A stretch of 64,000 nt of DNA from Natranaerovirga pectinivora (GCF_004342165.1 NZ_SMAL01000001.1:456914-520913), one strand, 5' to 3'; shown: positions 28,093 through 38,018, numbered from the stretch's first letter. Numbers and translations are program-made. Notes: generated by a model from the letters alone, not told the origin.

Positions 28093-28962
28093 ATGCATTA
28101 TAAAGAAGCTAAGTCTATCTTGTCTCCAAGAAATGGCATGAATATATATCGTGGATGTACTCACGGTTGTATCTACTGCGACAGCAGGAGTACTTGTTAC
28201 AATATGCAACACGATTTTGAGGATATTGAGGTAAAGAGGAACGCTCCTGAATTGTTAGAAGTCACACTTAGGAAAAAACGTAATAAGTGTATGATTGGTA
28301 CAGGGGCCATGTGTGATCCCTATATGCATATTGAAGCGGATATTAACCATACGAGAAAGTGCCTTGAAATAATTAATAAATACGGTTTTGGACTTTCTAT
28401 CCAAACAAAATCAAACCGTATTTTAAGCGATTTAGACCTACTTAAAAGTATCAATGAAAAAAGCAAATGTGTTGTTCAAATGACACTCACAACTTATGAT
28501 GAGCATTTGTGTAAAATTATAGAACCAGCAGTTTCTACCACAAAAGAACGCTTTGAGGTATTAAAAATCATGCGTGATAATAATATCCCAACAGTTGTAT
28601 GGCTAGACCCTATTTTGCCCTTTATTAATGATACAGAAGATAATCTAATGGGCATTCTGGATTACTGTACCAAGGCCAATGTATACGGTATAATTTGTTT
28701 CGGTATGTGCTTAACATTACGAGATGGCAATAGAGAATATTTTTATTCAAAGCTTGATGATCATTTTCCTGGACTTAAACAAAAGTATCAAAAGAAGTAT
28801 GGTTACAGCTATGAACTAAAAAGTGACAACCATGAAAAGCTAATGAATCTATTTTATAGTGAGTGTAAAAAGCATAACATTCTCTGTGACAATAAAGAAA
28901 TATTTAGATACCTTCATAGATTTGAAGAAAAAGAGCAACTAGAACAGTTAACTTTATTTTAA
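28093..28962 (+). CDS. Radical SAM protein of the SPL/Rv2578c group
   Basis: About 289 residues. The start is taken at ATG 28093 because AAAGGAAAAG lies upstream and the sequence from there (MHYKEAKSIL) fits the family. The 4Fe-4S motif CTHGCIYC is at about 26-33, then GTGAMCDPYM and the SIQTKSNRI stretch that relate it to spore photoproduct lyase-like and Rv2578c radical SAM proteins. Members of this uncharacterised group lack the SPL C-terminal Cys; the reaction is unknown. It ends before a strong terminator. Confidence 0.85.
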   Translation: MHYKEAKSILSPRNGMNIYRGCTHGCIYCDSRSTCYNMQHDFEDIEVKRNAPELLEVTLRKKRNKCMIGTGAMCDPYMHIEADINHTRKCLEIINKYGFGLSIQTKSNRILSDLDLLKSINEKSKCVVQMTLTTYDEHLCKIIEPAVSTTKERFEVLKIMRDNNIPTVVWLDPILPFINDTEDNLMGILDYCTKANVYGIICFGMCLTLRDGNREYFYSKLDDHFPGLKQKYQKKYGYSYELKSDNHEKLMNLFYSECKKHNILCDNKEIFRYLHRFEEKEQLEQLTLF

Positions 28963-28978
28963 TAAGTTTATAGGATAT

Positions 28979-29009
28979 AAAAAAAGCCCAAATTTATGGG
29001 CTTTTTTTT
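28979..29009. terminator. Bidirectional terminator
   Basis: AAAAAGCCCA pairs with TGGGCTTTTT around a short loop, with A and T runs on the two sides, between the radical SAM gene (+) and the ABC exporter operon (-). Confidence 0.92.
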
Positions 29010-29010
29010 A

Positions 29011-30792
29011 TTACGCATACCATTTTGCTTGAAATTCATACATTGTCTTATAAAGTCCTTCTTTATCTATAAGTTCATCATGTGTTCCTATATCTATAAT
29101 ATTGCCATGGCTCATTACGATAATTCTATCCGCGATTTTAGCTGAGCCAAGTCTATGGGTTACAATTATAGAAGTTTTTCCCTTTGACATCTCTGCAAAC
29201 TGAGTATAAATTCTAGTTTCTTCAATAGGGTCAATTGCAGCTGTCGGTTCATCTAATACAAGTAAATTATGAGTTCTGTAAAAACCTCTCCCAATGGCTA
29301 TCTTTTGCCATTGTCCACCTGAAATATCTATACCACCAAATTCTCTAGATAGCATCGTATTAAGACCTTCTGTATAACTTCTATCAGATAAATCAATTTC
29401 AGACTTTTTAATAGCACTATTAAGATGTTCTTCATGATTGTCTCGATTGCTTTGGCTTATGATAAGATTATCTTTTAAGGGCATTTTATACTTTTGAAAA
29501 CGTTGAAACACCCCTGAAATATGTTTGTATATAGAAGCAGGAGCAATGGTTTTAGTATCAATTCCATCAATAAAAATACTGCCTTCATCAGGAAGATATA
29601 GCCCAGTAATTAATTTAACTAGAGTTGATTTTCCAGAGCCATTTACACCTACAATTGCAAGAGTTTCTCCATCCTTTATATCCAAGTTAATATTATTTAA
29701 TGACAGTTTGTTGGTGTTGGGATAAGAAAAAGAAACATTTTTAAGAGCTATTTCTTTAAGTTTTAAGTCTTGCTCCTTCCCAGTTCTTTCAGGTAACTCT
29801 AGAAAAAACATATAATTTTGTACCAATCCCATACCTTCAGTAATATTCATAACTCTACGACTTACAGCGTATTCCATAAAGTCAAATAGCTGATCCACAG
29901 TAGAAAAAACCGCGGCAAACATACCTATACTAATTTCTCCACGAATTAAGTAAATATAGGTTAAATAAATAGTACCTAAGTAACCTATAAGCAAAAAGAA
30001 TCTAATTTTAAGTTCCATTAACTCTAAACGTCTATTGGTATTCCAAGTTGTTTTACAGGTAAGTTCAAGGGCTGTAGTGTATAATGTTCTAAAAAACCAA
30101 AAACCACCTATTAAACGGGTTTCCTTAGAATACTCTCTATCATTAATACATTGTTCGTAATATTCATATTTTCTACGCAAAGGGGCAACTTCATTTTCAA
30201 GATTGGCATATGCTTTGAATCGAATTATTTGACCAATAAAACTCGGCACAAAAGCGAATAAAATACATAGAATTAAGATTGGTTTCACATAGTATAGATA
30301 AATAGCCATAAAGATAAAATAAGGCACAGAATATACGACAATATTCAAAAAAGCACTATACATTAAACCAGCACTTTTAATGCCTTTATTTGCTTTATTA
30401 ATTTTATCTAATATTGCTTTGTTTTCAAAACAAATAGGTTCAACTTTTGAAGCTTTTTCATTTAGATTCATACCCAAAGCACCTTGGAGCCTTAACATCA
30501 AATTGTTTTTCATAATATCAGACATTCCCATTAAAAATAGAACAACAACCATTACTATAGACATTAAAACACCATAAAACAAGGGGCTATTAATAGAGCC
30601 AGTAGAAGTGGTAGCTTGGTTAACTGAATCAAAGAACAGCTGTTTAAATAATGCAATGGCAGCAGTAGAAAACCCTGCAAGTGCGTTTATTAGGATTACA
30701 AAAGCAAAGTAGATAGGGAAATTCTTCCAAGATACTTCTGTAAAATGCTTAATCATTTTAGTAAATCCAGCTTTTGGAGGATTGTTTATCAT
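29011..30792 (-). CDS. ABC exporter half-transporter (second subunit)
   Basis: About 593 residues: a six-helix membrane domain (about 20-320) and an ATPase domain with Walker A GVNGSGKST, signature ISGGQWQK, Walker B LLVLDEPTAAID and H-loop THRLG. ATG 30792 overlaps the stop of the upstream subunit gene (ATGA), with AAAGGAG before it, so the pair is translationally coupled and probably forms a heterodimer. The signature Q in SGGQWQ is typical of peptide or lipid exporters and the MdlAB-like group; the cargo is unknown. Confidence 0.9.
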   Translation of the reverse strand: MINNPPKAGFTKMIKHFTEVSWKNFPIYFAFVILINALAGFSTAAIALFKQLFFDSVNQATTSTGSINSPLFYGVLMSIVMVVVLFLMGMSDIMKNNLMLRLQGALGMNLNEKASKVEPICFENKAILDKINKANKGIKSAGLMYSAFLNIVVYSVPYFIFMAIYLYYVKPILILCILFAFVPSFIGQIIRFKAYANLENEVAPLRRKYEYYEQCINDREYSKETRLIGGFWFFRTLYTTALELTCKTTWNTNRRLELMELKIRFFLLIGYLGTIYLTYIYLIRGEISIGMFAAVFSTVDQLFDFMEYAVSRRVMNITEGMGLVQNYMFFLELPERTGKEQDLKLKEIALKNVSFSYPNTNKLSLNNINLDIKDGETLAIVGVNGSGKSTLVKLITGLYLPDEGSIFIDGIDTKTIAPASIYKHISGVFQRFQKYKMPLKDNLIISQSNRDNHEEHLNSAIKKSEIDLSDRSYTEGLNTMLSREFGGIDISGGQWQKIAIGRGFYRTHNLLVLDEPTAAIDPIEETRIYTQFAEMSKGKTSIIVTHRLGSAKIADRIIVMSHGNIIDIGTHDELIDKEGLYKTMYEFQAKWYA

Positions 30793-32591
30793 TGATACCA
30801 ACTCCTTTGACTTTCAAACATAGTATAATAAATCCCTTTTTGGTCAATTAATTTTTTATGTGAACCTTCTTCAGCGATTCTGCCTTTTTCTAAAACAAAT
30901 ATTTTGTCAGCAATCTTTGTTGATCCTAGTCTATGGCTAATAAAAATAGAGGTTTTACCTTTGCTAATTTTTTCAAACTCTTCATAAAGCTTACTTTCAC
31001 TAATAGGATCGAGAGCAGCAGTAGGTTCATCTAGGATTTTAACAGGAGCAGGACTCATAAGGGCTCGACTCATTGCTATTCTTTGCCATTGCCCACCTGA
31101 TAAATCAACACTTTCTTCATCTAGTTTTCCTAAAGGTGTTTGAAACCCTTTTGGAAGGGAAGATAAAGCTTCATAAATATCTAAATCCTTTGTAATATGT
31201 ATCATTTTTTCTTTAGAATCATTATTATTTAAGCTATTTATATTTCCTATAAGAATATTTTCCTCAGCACTAATATGGTATTTTGCAAAATCTTGATAGA
31301 TGCCTGAGAACATGGCTTTAAGTTCTTTTTGTTTATATGCTTTAATGGACTTTTCATTAATCAATATTTCGCCTTCAAAGTTAGTATATAGACCTGTGAT
31401 TAATTTAGTAACTGTGGTTTTGCCAGCACCATTAGCACCAACAAACGCGTAATGAATACCATTTTCTAATACCATATTCATATCTTTTAATATATAGGTA
31501 TCTGTACCAGGGTACTTAAAACTTACATTCTTAAACTCTAAGGTTTTAAAAACTTGTTGTTCTGTAGTAGGTAAATCCGTAACACCTTCAACTTCTTCAA
31601 TGTTTGCAAGAATCGTAAACTCCTTTATGTACTCATTATATTTAGACAGTTGAGATACAACTCGTGTCATTTCTTCCCCCATAAGCTTTATAAGGTCATA
31701 TACAGCAGTAGCAATTGCAATGAACATCCCTTGACTTAATTCACCTGAAACAGTAGGGAAAATTAGTGCTAAAATGATAACAGAGGATAAAATATTTGTG
31801 ATAGCACTCCCACCATACATATTAAGGCTTCTTCTTATCTCTGCTTTTAAATTTATTATTCTAGACTGTTCAAACTGTTCATGCCAATACTGGTTTAAAT
31901 GATTAGTAAAAGCAAATAGAGTTCTTTCATCAGCAGCTTCACGCCCAGATAGTACTTCGGAAATATACTGATAGCGCCTGTCGTATTGTGCAGCTGATTT
32001 AGTTGCAGTATAAGCAGTTTTACCACCTTTGAGTGAAATAGGAATTAAAGGAATGGTAAGAAGGGTTATAAGAATACCAACCCACCAAATCTGAGTAAAG
32101 ATTATAAGTAGTACACCTGTGATTCTAATTAAATACAACATAAAATTAAAAGTTCTTTGGAGCATCTCACTAACATGGATCTCAATATTTTTACACACAC
32201 GATTGACAAGATCCCAAGTTTCTGGATTTTCAACTTGGCTGTACACCATACGTGCCCGTTTATCTGTAAACTCCTTTGATAGTTGCTCTTCGACCCTTAT
32301 TTGTATTTTTTTAACAAAGTACTTGCCAATGTTAAAAGAGACTCTTTTCCATCCAACCAAAGCCATTAATAAAGCAAGCCAAGGCAAAACTTCAGTAGAA
32401 GTAAGTTCACCCTGTGCAACAAGAATAGCTGAATCAATAAATTTGGCAATAACTAAAACTTGAAATACATTGGTAAGAGCAGTACATAATTTCTGAATGC
32501 CTAATGCTATTGTTCCTATTGGGTCGCATTGGTAAGGTATAATAATAAAGTGCTTCCAATTATACACTTGAGCTTTTAACTTGAATTTCAA
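30789..32591 (-). CDS. ABC exporter half-transporter (first subunit)
   Basis: About 600 residues from a TTG start at 32591, chosen because GGGGGG lies 7 bases upstream; an ATG-initiated frame to 32681 would add 30 unlikely residues. Membrane domain about 35-340; ATPase with Walker A GANGAGKTT, signature LSGGQWQR, Walker B VKILDEPTAALD, H-loop SHRLG. Partner of the downstream subunit, with a 4-base overlap. No immunity or peptide gene is adjacent. Confidence 0.9.
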   Translation of the reverse strand: MKFKLKAQVYNWKHFIIIPYQCDPIGTIALGIQKLCTALTNVFQVLVIAKFIDSAILVAQGELTSTEVLPWLALLMALVGWKRVSFNIGKYFVKKIQIRVEEQLSKEFTDKRARMVYSQVENPETWDLVNRVCKNIEIHVSEMLQRTFNFMLYLIRITGVLLIIFTQIWWVGILITLLTIPLIPISLKGGKTAYTATKSAAQYDRRYQYISEVLSGREAADERTLFAFTNHLNQYWHEQFEQSRIINLKAEIRRSLNMYGGSAITNILSSVIILALIFPTVSGELSQGMFIAIATAVYDLIKLMGEEMTRVVSQLSKYNEYIKEFTILANIEEVEGVTDLPTTEQQVFKTLEFKNVSFKYPGTDTYILKDMNMVLENGIHYAFVGANGAGKTTVTKLITGLYTNFEGEILINEKSIKAYKQKELKAMFSGIYQDFAKYHISAEENILIGNINSLNNNDSKEKMIHITKDLDIYEALSSLPKGFQTPLGKLDEESVDLSGGQWQRIAMSRALMSPAPVKILDEPTAALDPISESKLYEEFEKISKGKTSIFISHRLGSTKIADKIFVLEKGRIAEEGSHKKLIDQKGIYYTMFESQRSWYQ

Positions 32592-32806
32592 AAAAATTCC
32601 CCCCGTTTTATATGAAATTGTATCTTCTGTCACAAAAAAAATAATAGATATAATTATATTACAAAGAAATATAATTATCAAATATTTTTTAAAATTAATA
32701 CGGTATATTTCATAACTCTTTAAAATGTAGTATAATTAATTATTAAAGAAATCCGTTTAGTAAGTATAAGCGGTACAAGAATGAACACTTTTGGAGTTGA
32801 TACAAT

Positions 32807-33649
32807 TTGAAATTTCTTATATTAGGAAGTGGTGGATGTGTGGCATTACCTAAACCATTATGCCATTGTAAAATATGCAAAGAGGCAAGAGAAAAAGGTA
32901 AGCCATATTCAAGATTTGGTTGCAGCCTTTATTTAGAAGATATAGGCTTGTTAATAGATACTCCAGAAGATATTGTGCATGCACTTAATTACTCTAATGT
33001 TTCACAAGTTAATTCTGTAATGTTTAGTCATATGGATCCAGATCACACTCTTGGTATGCGCGTTTTTGAACATATGAGATTAAATTGGTTAAATGTTTCA
33101 GAAGGGATCGAATGCCAGGATCCCATAAATGTGTTTGCAATGGAACATGTTATGTGCGACATTAATTCTATAGGCTCTGTAAGGGGCTCCTTTCTAGATT
33201 ACTATGAAGAAACTAGGAATTTAATAAGAAGAAATAGTGTAAGAGATCAGGTTTATTTAAATAATATAAAGATTACATTTATTAAAATTGATTCTTCTAC
33301 AGTATTTGTTTTTGAAGATGGAAATAGTAAATTGATATATGCGCCTTGCGATACTAAACCTTTCCCACAAAATGATTTATTTAATAATGCAGACGTATTG
33401 ATTATTGGAAATACTTTTGTTGGTGAAGTATTAAAAAATGATTATGTTTTAAGTGAAGAAAATATATTACGCAAAGAATTGTTTAGTATGGATGAAATCC
33501 AAGATTTAAAGAATAACTATAATATTTGCAAGGTCATTATAACTCATATCGAAGAAGACTGGGGAAAATCATACGATGATTATTTGCATTTGCAAAGTAA
33601 CTATAATCAAATATATTTTGCATATGATGGTATGAAAGTTATAGTATAA
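32807..33649 (+). CDS. MBL-fold metallo-hydrolase (PhnP-like)
   Basis: 280 residues from a TTG start. The N-terminal GSGG, a short Cys cluster (CHCKICKEA) as in PhnP-type proteins, and SHMDPDHTLG as the HxDxDH metal motif at about 73-80. THIEED near the C-terminus gives a late His. PhnP-like enzymes cleave cyclic phosphodiesters; without a phn operon the substrate stays open. It is divergent from the ABC operon across about 215 bp. Confidence 0.85.
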   Translation: MKFLILGSGGCVALPKPLCHCKICKEAREKGKPYSRFGCSLYLEDIGLLIDTPEDIVHALNYSNVSQVNSVMFSHMDPDHTLGMRVFEHMRLNWLNVSEGIECQDPINVFAMEHVMCDINSIGSVRGSFLDYYEETRNLIRRNSVRDQVYLNNIKITFIKIDSSTVFVFEDGNSKLIYAPCDTKPFPQNDLFNNADVLIIGNTFVGEVLKNDYVLSEENILRKELFSMDEIQDLKNNYNICKVIITHIEEDWGKSYDDYLHLQSNYNQIYFAYDGMKVIV

Positions 33650-33730
33650 ATATAAAGATAATCTTTGATAAGTACAGTTGTATCTGACAAATTTTTACTA
33701 CATTAAAATGCATAAAGAAGGGATAAAACA

Positions 33731-34088
33731 ATGATACATGATATTGATCCAAGAATATTTAACAAAAAAAATACCCAACAATATCTCCTTGTGTAATTGT
33801 AGCTGTTCATGATGGAATCGCCTTCTATTACCTAAGTATGCAGGGCGAGCACATACAAATTATGCACTCATAGCTGGTTTTTTAGAAATAGGAGAGAGTT
33901 TTGAACAAGCTGTTTACAGAGAAGTAATGGAGGAAGTAGGACTAAAAGTTAAAAACTTAAAGTTCTATAAAAGTCAACCTTGGCCGTTCACAGATACAAT
34001 CCTCGCAGGTTTTTACGCTGAACTTGATGGTCCAAATACCATAATACTTAAGGATCATAAAAAGAGTAGTAGTTTTATTTTAGAGTAA
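33731..34088 (+). pseudogene. NudC-like Nudix hydrolase, frameshifted and truncated
   Basis: Three frames must be joined to read a NAD(H) pyrophosphatase-like protein: MIHDIDPRIFNKK, then CVIVAVHDG, then LPKYAGRAHTNYALIAG with Nudix box GFLEIGESFEQAVYREVMEE. The NudC hallmark SQPWPF follows the box. At least two frameshifts interrupt the first third, and the C-terminal end stops early after GPNTIILKDHKKSSS. No zinc-ribbon domain precedes it. No functional product is expected. Confidence 0.85.
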
Positions 34089-34156
34089 TTAGAAAAGTAA
34101 GAAGTGTACATTGCAAAAGATGAAAATTAAAAGGACCGTAGGAATTATGAGGATTT

Positions 34157-34432
34157 ATGAGGATTGATGATGTGTGTATGTTTTCAAAGTTTCCTTTATT
34201 GCGATTAATAGCAGTAAATAAAGCATACAGACGTAAAGGATTTGGTACAGAAATACTTAAGATTTATGAATCTAAATATAAAGGTAAAGTTGACAGAATT
34301 TTTTTGTGTGTCAGTAGCTTCAATGATAAAGCAAAAGCATTATATTTGTTAGTTGGTTTTAAAGAGGTTGGGAAAATAGATGGTTTATATCCATGCAAAC
34401 GGGCCTCCCCGTTACATAATAAAAGGAGATAG
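34157..34432 (+). pseudogene. GNAT acetyltransferase, truncated at both ends
   Basis: 91 codons. The open frame starts in mid-domain (FSKFPLLRLIAVNKAYRRKG is motif A) and lacks the first half of a GNAT. Motif B is present as AKALYLLVGFKE, but the last residues (CKRASPLHNKRR) do not look like a natural GNAT end. The repeated GAGGATTTATGAGGATTGATG at the 5' side suggests a local rearrangement. Probably not functional. Confidence 0.7.
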
Positions 34433-34438
34433 GTATAA

Positions 34439-34858
34439 ATGAAAGCTTATATTGCAATAAAATATCATATTAATCTAGAGAATAAAGAGTTAATTGAAGA
34501 AATATCAAACGCTCTTGAGGTAAATAAAATTAAATCCTGTTGTATAATAAGGGATAAAGAAGAGTGGGGTAGGAAAACATTTTCTGTTGAAGAATTAATG
34601 AGTATTTCTTTTAAAGAGATAGAAATAAGTGATTTTATAGTTGTTGATTTAAGCGAGAAAGGGGTAGGCCTTGGTATAGAAGCAGGATATGCATACGCAA
34701 AAGGAATCCCTATTATTACAATAGCCAAAGAAGGAAAAGATATATCAAACACTTTAAAAGGAATTTCTAAAAAAATATATACTTATGAAGAAAGCAGTGA
34801 TTTAGTCAATTATTTTAAGCGCCTAAAAGAGACAAGTATAATCCACAATAGTATTTAA
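34439..34858 (+). CDS. Nucleoside 2-deoxyribosyltransferase-like protein
   Basis: 139 residues. The pattern KAYIAIKYH at the N-terminus, SDFIVVDLSE, then GLGIEAGYAYAKGIPIITI matches the nucleoside 2-deoxyribosyltransferase / YtoQ-like fold, with Glu in GIEAGYA as the candidate nucleophile. AAAAGGAGATAGG precedes the ATG. It may act on modified nucleotides or be a TIR/STING-like nucleotide-binding relative; the former is favoured. Confidence 0.75.
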   Translation: MKAYIAIKYHINLENKELIEEISNALEVNKIKSCCIIRDKEEWGRKTFSVEELMSISFKEIEISDFIVVDLSEKGVGLGIEAGYAYAKGIPIITIAKEGKDISNTLKGISKKIYTYEESSDLVNYFKRLKETSIIHNSI

Positions 34859-34975
34859 TTGCGAAGTACTATAAATTAAAGAGGGATTGTGGGAAGTGGA
34901 TTGTAAAAATTGACAAGAGATTTAACTATTTAACTATAGAGATTAAGGATTTATTTATTAAGGAGTGTGAAATCT

Positions 34976-35287
34976 GTGATTATATTAAGTTTGATGGCAA
35001 TTTTGGGCATGATATTTATATTTATAGGTTGGCGTATATGGAAGAAGGAACAAATTTCACTTATACATTCGTATCATTATACAAGAGTTTCTGAAAATGA
35101 TAAAAAACCGTATGCTGAAAAAATGGGTAAAGCATTTATTCTTATGGGTATAGGAATGATATTGACAGAAATAGTTAATTTTGTGACAAAGACAACTTAT
35201 GGTTGGGTAATTTTTGTTATATCCTTTGTCTGGGGAACGGTAATGTTTTTTAAAGCACAAAAAAAATATAACAATGGGGTATTATAA
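34976..35287 (+). CDS. DUF3784-like small membrane protein
   Basis: About 103 residues from GTG 34976, with AAGGAG 10 bases upstream (the earlier GTG 34967 touches that site). Three membrane segments (about 2-18, 52-70 and 75-92) and the cytoplasmic loop ENDKKPYAEKMGKAF match the DUF3784 layout. Function unknown. Confidence 0.7.
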   Translation: MIILSLMAILGMIFIFIGWRIWKKEQISLIHSYHYTRVSENDKKPYAEKMGKAFILMGIGMILTEIVNFVTKTTYGWVIFVISFVWGTVMFFKAQKKYNNGVL

Positions 35288-35323
35288 CTTTATAGATGCC
35301 CCGTTCGAAGGCATCTATAAAGT
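35287..35323 (+). terminator. 14-bp perfect hairpin after the DUF3784-like gene
   Basis: ACTTTATAGATGCC (35287-35300) pairs perfectly with GGCATCTATAAAGT (35310-35323) around a 9-base loop. It starts at the stop codon of the upstream gene. No T run follows, so it may act by blocking or stabilising RNA rather than by classical termination. Confidence 0.6.
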
Positions 35324-35370
35324 GAAAGTTATATGAAATTCCACATATAAGTAATACTAGGAGGAAGTAT

Positions 35371-35907
35371 ATGAAAATAGTCGTTGATAAAGACATAGTT
35401 TTAGAAACTTTAAAGGAAAAGGATGTTCAAGAGAGTTTTGAATTAGTAGATCGTAATAGAGGCTATTTGCGTGAATGGTTACATTGGGTTGATAAAACTA
35501 AAAGTGTAGAAGATAGGATGAAGTATATTAATTATGCTCTAAATAAACAAAACAATAACGAAGGTTTAGACTTTAAAATAAAGTATTGTGATACATTGAT
35601 TGGATCCATTGGTTATGACTTAGGAGATTTTAAATCTGCAGAAATAGGATACTGGATAGAAAAACAATATTCCGGTAAAGGTATAGTAACTAAATGTTGC
35701 GAAAGGCTAATAGAATATTTATTTAAGGAATTAAAAGTACATAGAATCGTCATTAAAGTTGCTGAAAAAAATATAAAAAGCAGAAAAATACCCGAAAGAT
35801 TAGGGTTTAAGCAGGAAGGCATTTTAAGAGATGTAGATATATTACATGGACAATATCATAGTGATGTAATATATGGTATTTTAGAAAATGAGTACAATAA
35901 GAAGTGA
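35371..35907 (+). CDS. RimJ/RimL-type GNAT acetyltransferase
   Basis: 178 residues. The N-terminal VLETLKEKDVQESFELVDRN and REWLHWVD are typical of the RimL/YdaF group. Motif A IGYWIEKQYSGKGIVTKC is at about 90-107, followed by NIKSRKIPERLGFKQEG. The predicted target is a protein N-terminus or a small molecule. GGAGG ribosome site. Confidence 0.88.
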   Translation: MKIVVDKDIVLETLKEKDVQESFELVDRNRGYLREWLHWVDKTKSVEDRMKYINYALNKQNNNEGLDFKIKYCDTLIGSIGYDLGDFKSAEIGYWIEKQYSGKGIVTKCCERLIEYLFKELKVHRIVIKVAEKNIKSRKIPERLGFKQEGILRDVDILHGQYHSDVIYGILENEYNKK

Positions 35908-36000
35908 CTTTTGACAGCCTAATCGATCACTCTAAAGTTCTGGAATATTGGAGATGCATAAGTTTGGTGACATTACACTAGGTACGAGAAAGGAATTCAG

Positions 36001-36915
36001 ATGAACGATAAATTTAAAGATATAACTGGTTCAGATAATTGGAAGAATATTGTATTAATTGATAAAGGTTGGTCAAGTGACAAAAAGTACTATATTAATA
36101 CTAATAATGGCGAACAGTTTTTACTTAGATTATCCAACATATCAGAGTATCATACTAAAAAAGATGATTATGAATTGCTAAAACAACTTGATGAACTTCC
36201 AGTGATAATGTCTAGACCATTAGCCTTCGATGTATGTAATGATGGTAATGACGTCTATACTTTATTTACCTGGGTAGATGGTAAAGATGCAGAACGTATT
36301 ATTCCTATGCTAAGTGATATAGAACAGTATAAGATAGGGGTTCAGGCTGGGGAAATTTTAAGAAAGATTCATGAAACTAAAGTTCGGCATAACCTACCAG
36401 AGTGGTCACACCGCTTTAATAATAAAATTAATCGAAAAATAGCAGCATATGAGGCATGTTCTATAAAATTCGAGGGTTCTGATTCGATTATTAATTATAT
36501 TAATGAAAACCGATTTCTTTTAGAAAATAGGCCCCAAGTTTTTCAACATGGAGACTATCATATTGGCAATATGACAATATCGGAAAAAGGTGATTTAGGC
36601 ATAATAGATTTCAACAGACTTGATTTTGGAGATCCTTGGGAAGAATTTAATCGAATCACCTTTTGTGCTGGGGTTAGTAAGTTTTTTGCCTCTGGGCGCA
36701 TTAATGGTTACTTTGATAATAATGTTCCAGACACTTTTTTTAGGTTGTTAGCGTTATACATAGGTTGTAATCAACTTAGTTCAATTCCTTGGGCTATACC
36801 ATTTGGTCAAGATGATATTAATTATATGCTTAAACAAGCCATGAATGTCCTCGAGTGGTACAAGGGCTTTAAAACTTATATACCTAGTTGGTATATTTTT
36901 AATAATGAAATTTAA
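36001..36915 (+). CDS. Aminoglycoside/choline kinase-like phosphotransferase (APH family)
   Basis: 304 residues. The N-lobe has NNGEQFLLRLS as the nucleotide-binding strand. Brenner's motif is HGDYHIGNM (Asp is the catalytic base) and the second metal motif is IIDFNRLDFGDP. Related to APH(2'')/MphB-like resistance kinases and to housekeeping small-molecule kinases; actual resistance cannot be inferred. GAAAGGAAT lies before the ATG. Confidence 0.87.
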   Translation: MNDKFKDITGSDNWKNIVLIDKGWSSDKKYYINTNNGEQFLLRLSNISEYHTKKDDYELLKQLDELPVIMSRPLAFDVCNDGNDVYTLFTWVDGKDAERIIPMLSDIEQYKIGVQAGEILRKIHETKVRHNLPEWSHRFNNKINRKIAAYEACSIKFEGSDSIINYINENRFLLENRPQVFQHGDYHIGNMTISEKGDLGIIDFNRLDFGDPWEEFNRITFCAGVSKFFASGRINGYFDNNVPDTFFRLLALYIGCNQLSSIPWAIPFGQDDINYMLKQAMNVLEWYKGFKTYIPSWYIFNNEI

Positions 36916-37070
36916 TTATGTTATTCAAAGACTATTTCGTGCAAAGGAAAAGTACATGAAAGCATTTATTTTATATTAGTAGGTTGTTCTTTAGCAGGAT
37001 AAAGTCTTACATAAAGTTAAAAACTTACAATATTTATTATGAATAAAAATTAATTGAGAGGAGTAAGCAA

Positions 37071-37772
37071 ATGATATCCACTGCAACAGCAAAAATTATT
37101 AATATTTTACCGGATAGATTTGTCACATACATATCTAAAAAAGTTGTTAATAAACTCCTAAAAAAATATGCCACTATAAATATAGAGGGAAGTGAAAATT
37201 TAAAAGAAATTAAAACGCCAACTATTTTTATATGCAATCACTTAAGCAATTCTGATGGATTGGTTTTAGACAAGGCACTAAAAGAGATTGATCCAACTTT
37301 TGTAGCAGGTGTAAAGCTGTCCAATAATGCTGTTACAAGTATAGGGATTAATGCAATTAAGACTACAAACATAAAACCGAATACTGCTGATAATGAGGGT
37401 CTTAAGAAAATTATTAACCTTGTTAAACAAGGGGAAAGTTTATTGATTTTTCCAGAAGGAACTAGAAGTAGAGTTGGTAGTTTAATAGAAGCAAAGAGAG
37501 GAACCCTTCTAATTGCAAGGATGACAGGAGCTCCTATTGTACCTATTGGTTTATATGGTACAGAAAAACTCTTACCAATAAAAAAAGAAGGCGATATGAG
37601 TGGGGAAACCTTTAATCATGCCGATGTGTATATCAACATTGGAAAACAATTTGAATTTCCCAAGAGATCAAAAGAGCAAGACAAAAAAGAATACGATGAC
37701 TTTACCACAAACTACATAATGAAAAAAATAGCAGAATTATTACCTGAGAATTATAGGGGGGTATATAAATAA
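37071..37772 (+). CDS. 1-acyl-sn-glycerol-3-phosphate acyltransferase-like (PlsC)
   Basis: 233 residues. The HX4D acyltransferase motif is NHLSNSDG (about 57-64). FPEGTRSR is at about 126-133, followed by APIVPIGLYG as block IV. There is no strong membrane anchor. Predicted to acylate lysophosphatidic acid or a related lipid. GAGAGGAG ribosome site; a single gene between gaps of about 155 and 245 bp. Confidence 0.88.
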   Translation: MISTATAKIINILPDRFVTYISKKVVNKLLKKYATINIEGSENLKEIKTPTIFICNHLSNSDGLVLDKALKEIDPTFVAGVKLSNNAVTSIGINAIKTTNIKPNTADNEGLKKIINLVKQGESLLIFPEGTRSRVGSLIEAKRGTLLIARMTGAPIVPIGLYGTEKLLPIKKEGDMSGETFNHADVYINIGKQFEFPKRSKEQDKKEYDDFTTNYIMKKIAELLPENYRGVYK

Positions 37773-37931
37773 GTCGACTGGAAACAATAATCGAACATAA
37801 TTTATACTGTTATTATATAAAAATTTATTAATAGTTATAGGGAAGTAATTTACTCCTTTATTTCATTGCTGGGAGTAGACTAAGTAGATAACAAGGGGGA
37901 GCAGTTTAATGAAGTTAAATATTGAACAGAA

Positions 37932-38006
37932 ATGGGATCAAATGGAGAAATAGAAGAGGCTGTTAACTTTCAAGAAAAATTTTTTAACAGCTGGATTGAA
38001 ATGTAA
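37932..38006 (+). pseudogene. Short C-terminal gene remnant
   Basis: 25 codons encoding MGSNGEIEEAVNFQEKFF and a few more residues, ending 12 bp before the following GNAT start. It reads like the tail of a helical protein and has no ribosome site. The source gene was not identified. The preceding 150 bases (37773-37920) contain nothing recognisable. Confidence 0.35.
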
Positions 38007-38018
38007 AGGAGCATGAAA

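Noticed and set aside
35301..35309. GTTCGAA loop resembling a tRNA T-loop
   Set aside because: No acceptor, D or anticodon arm around it; only a simple hairpin.
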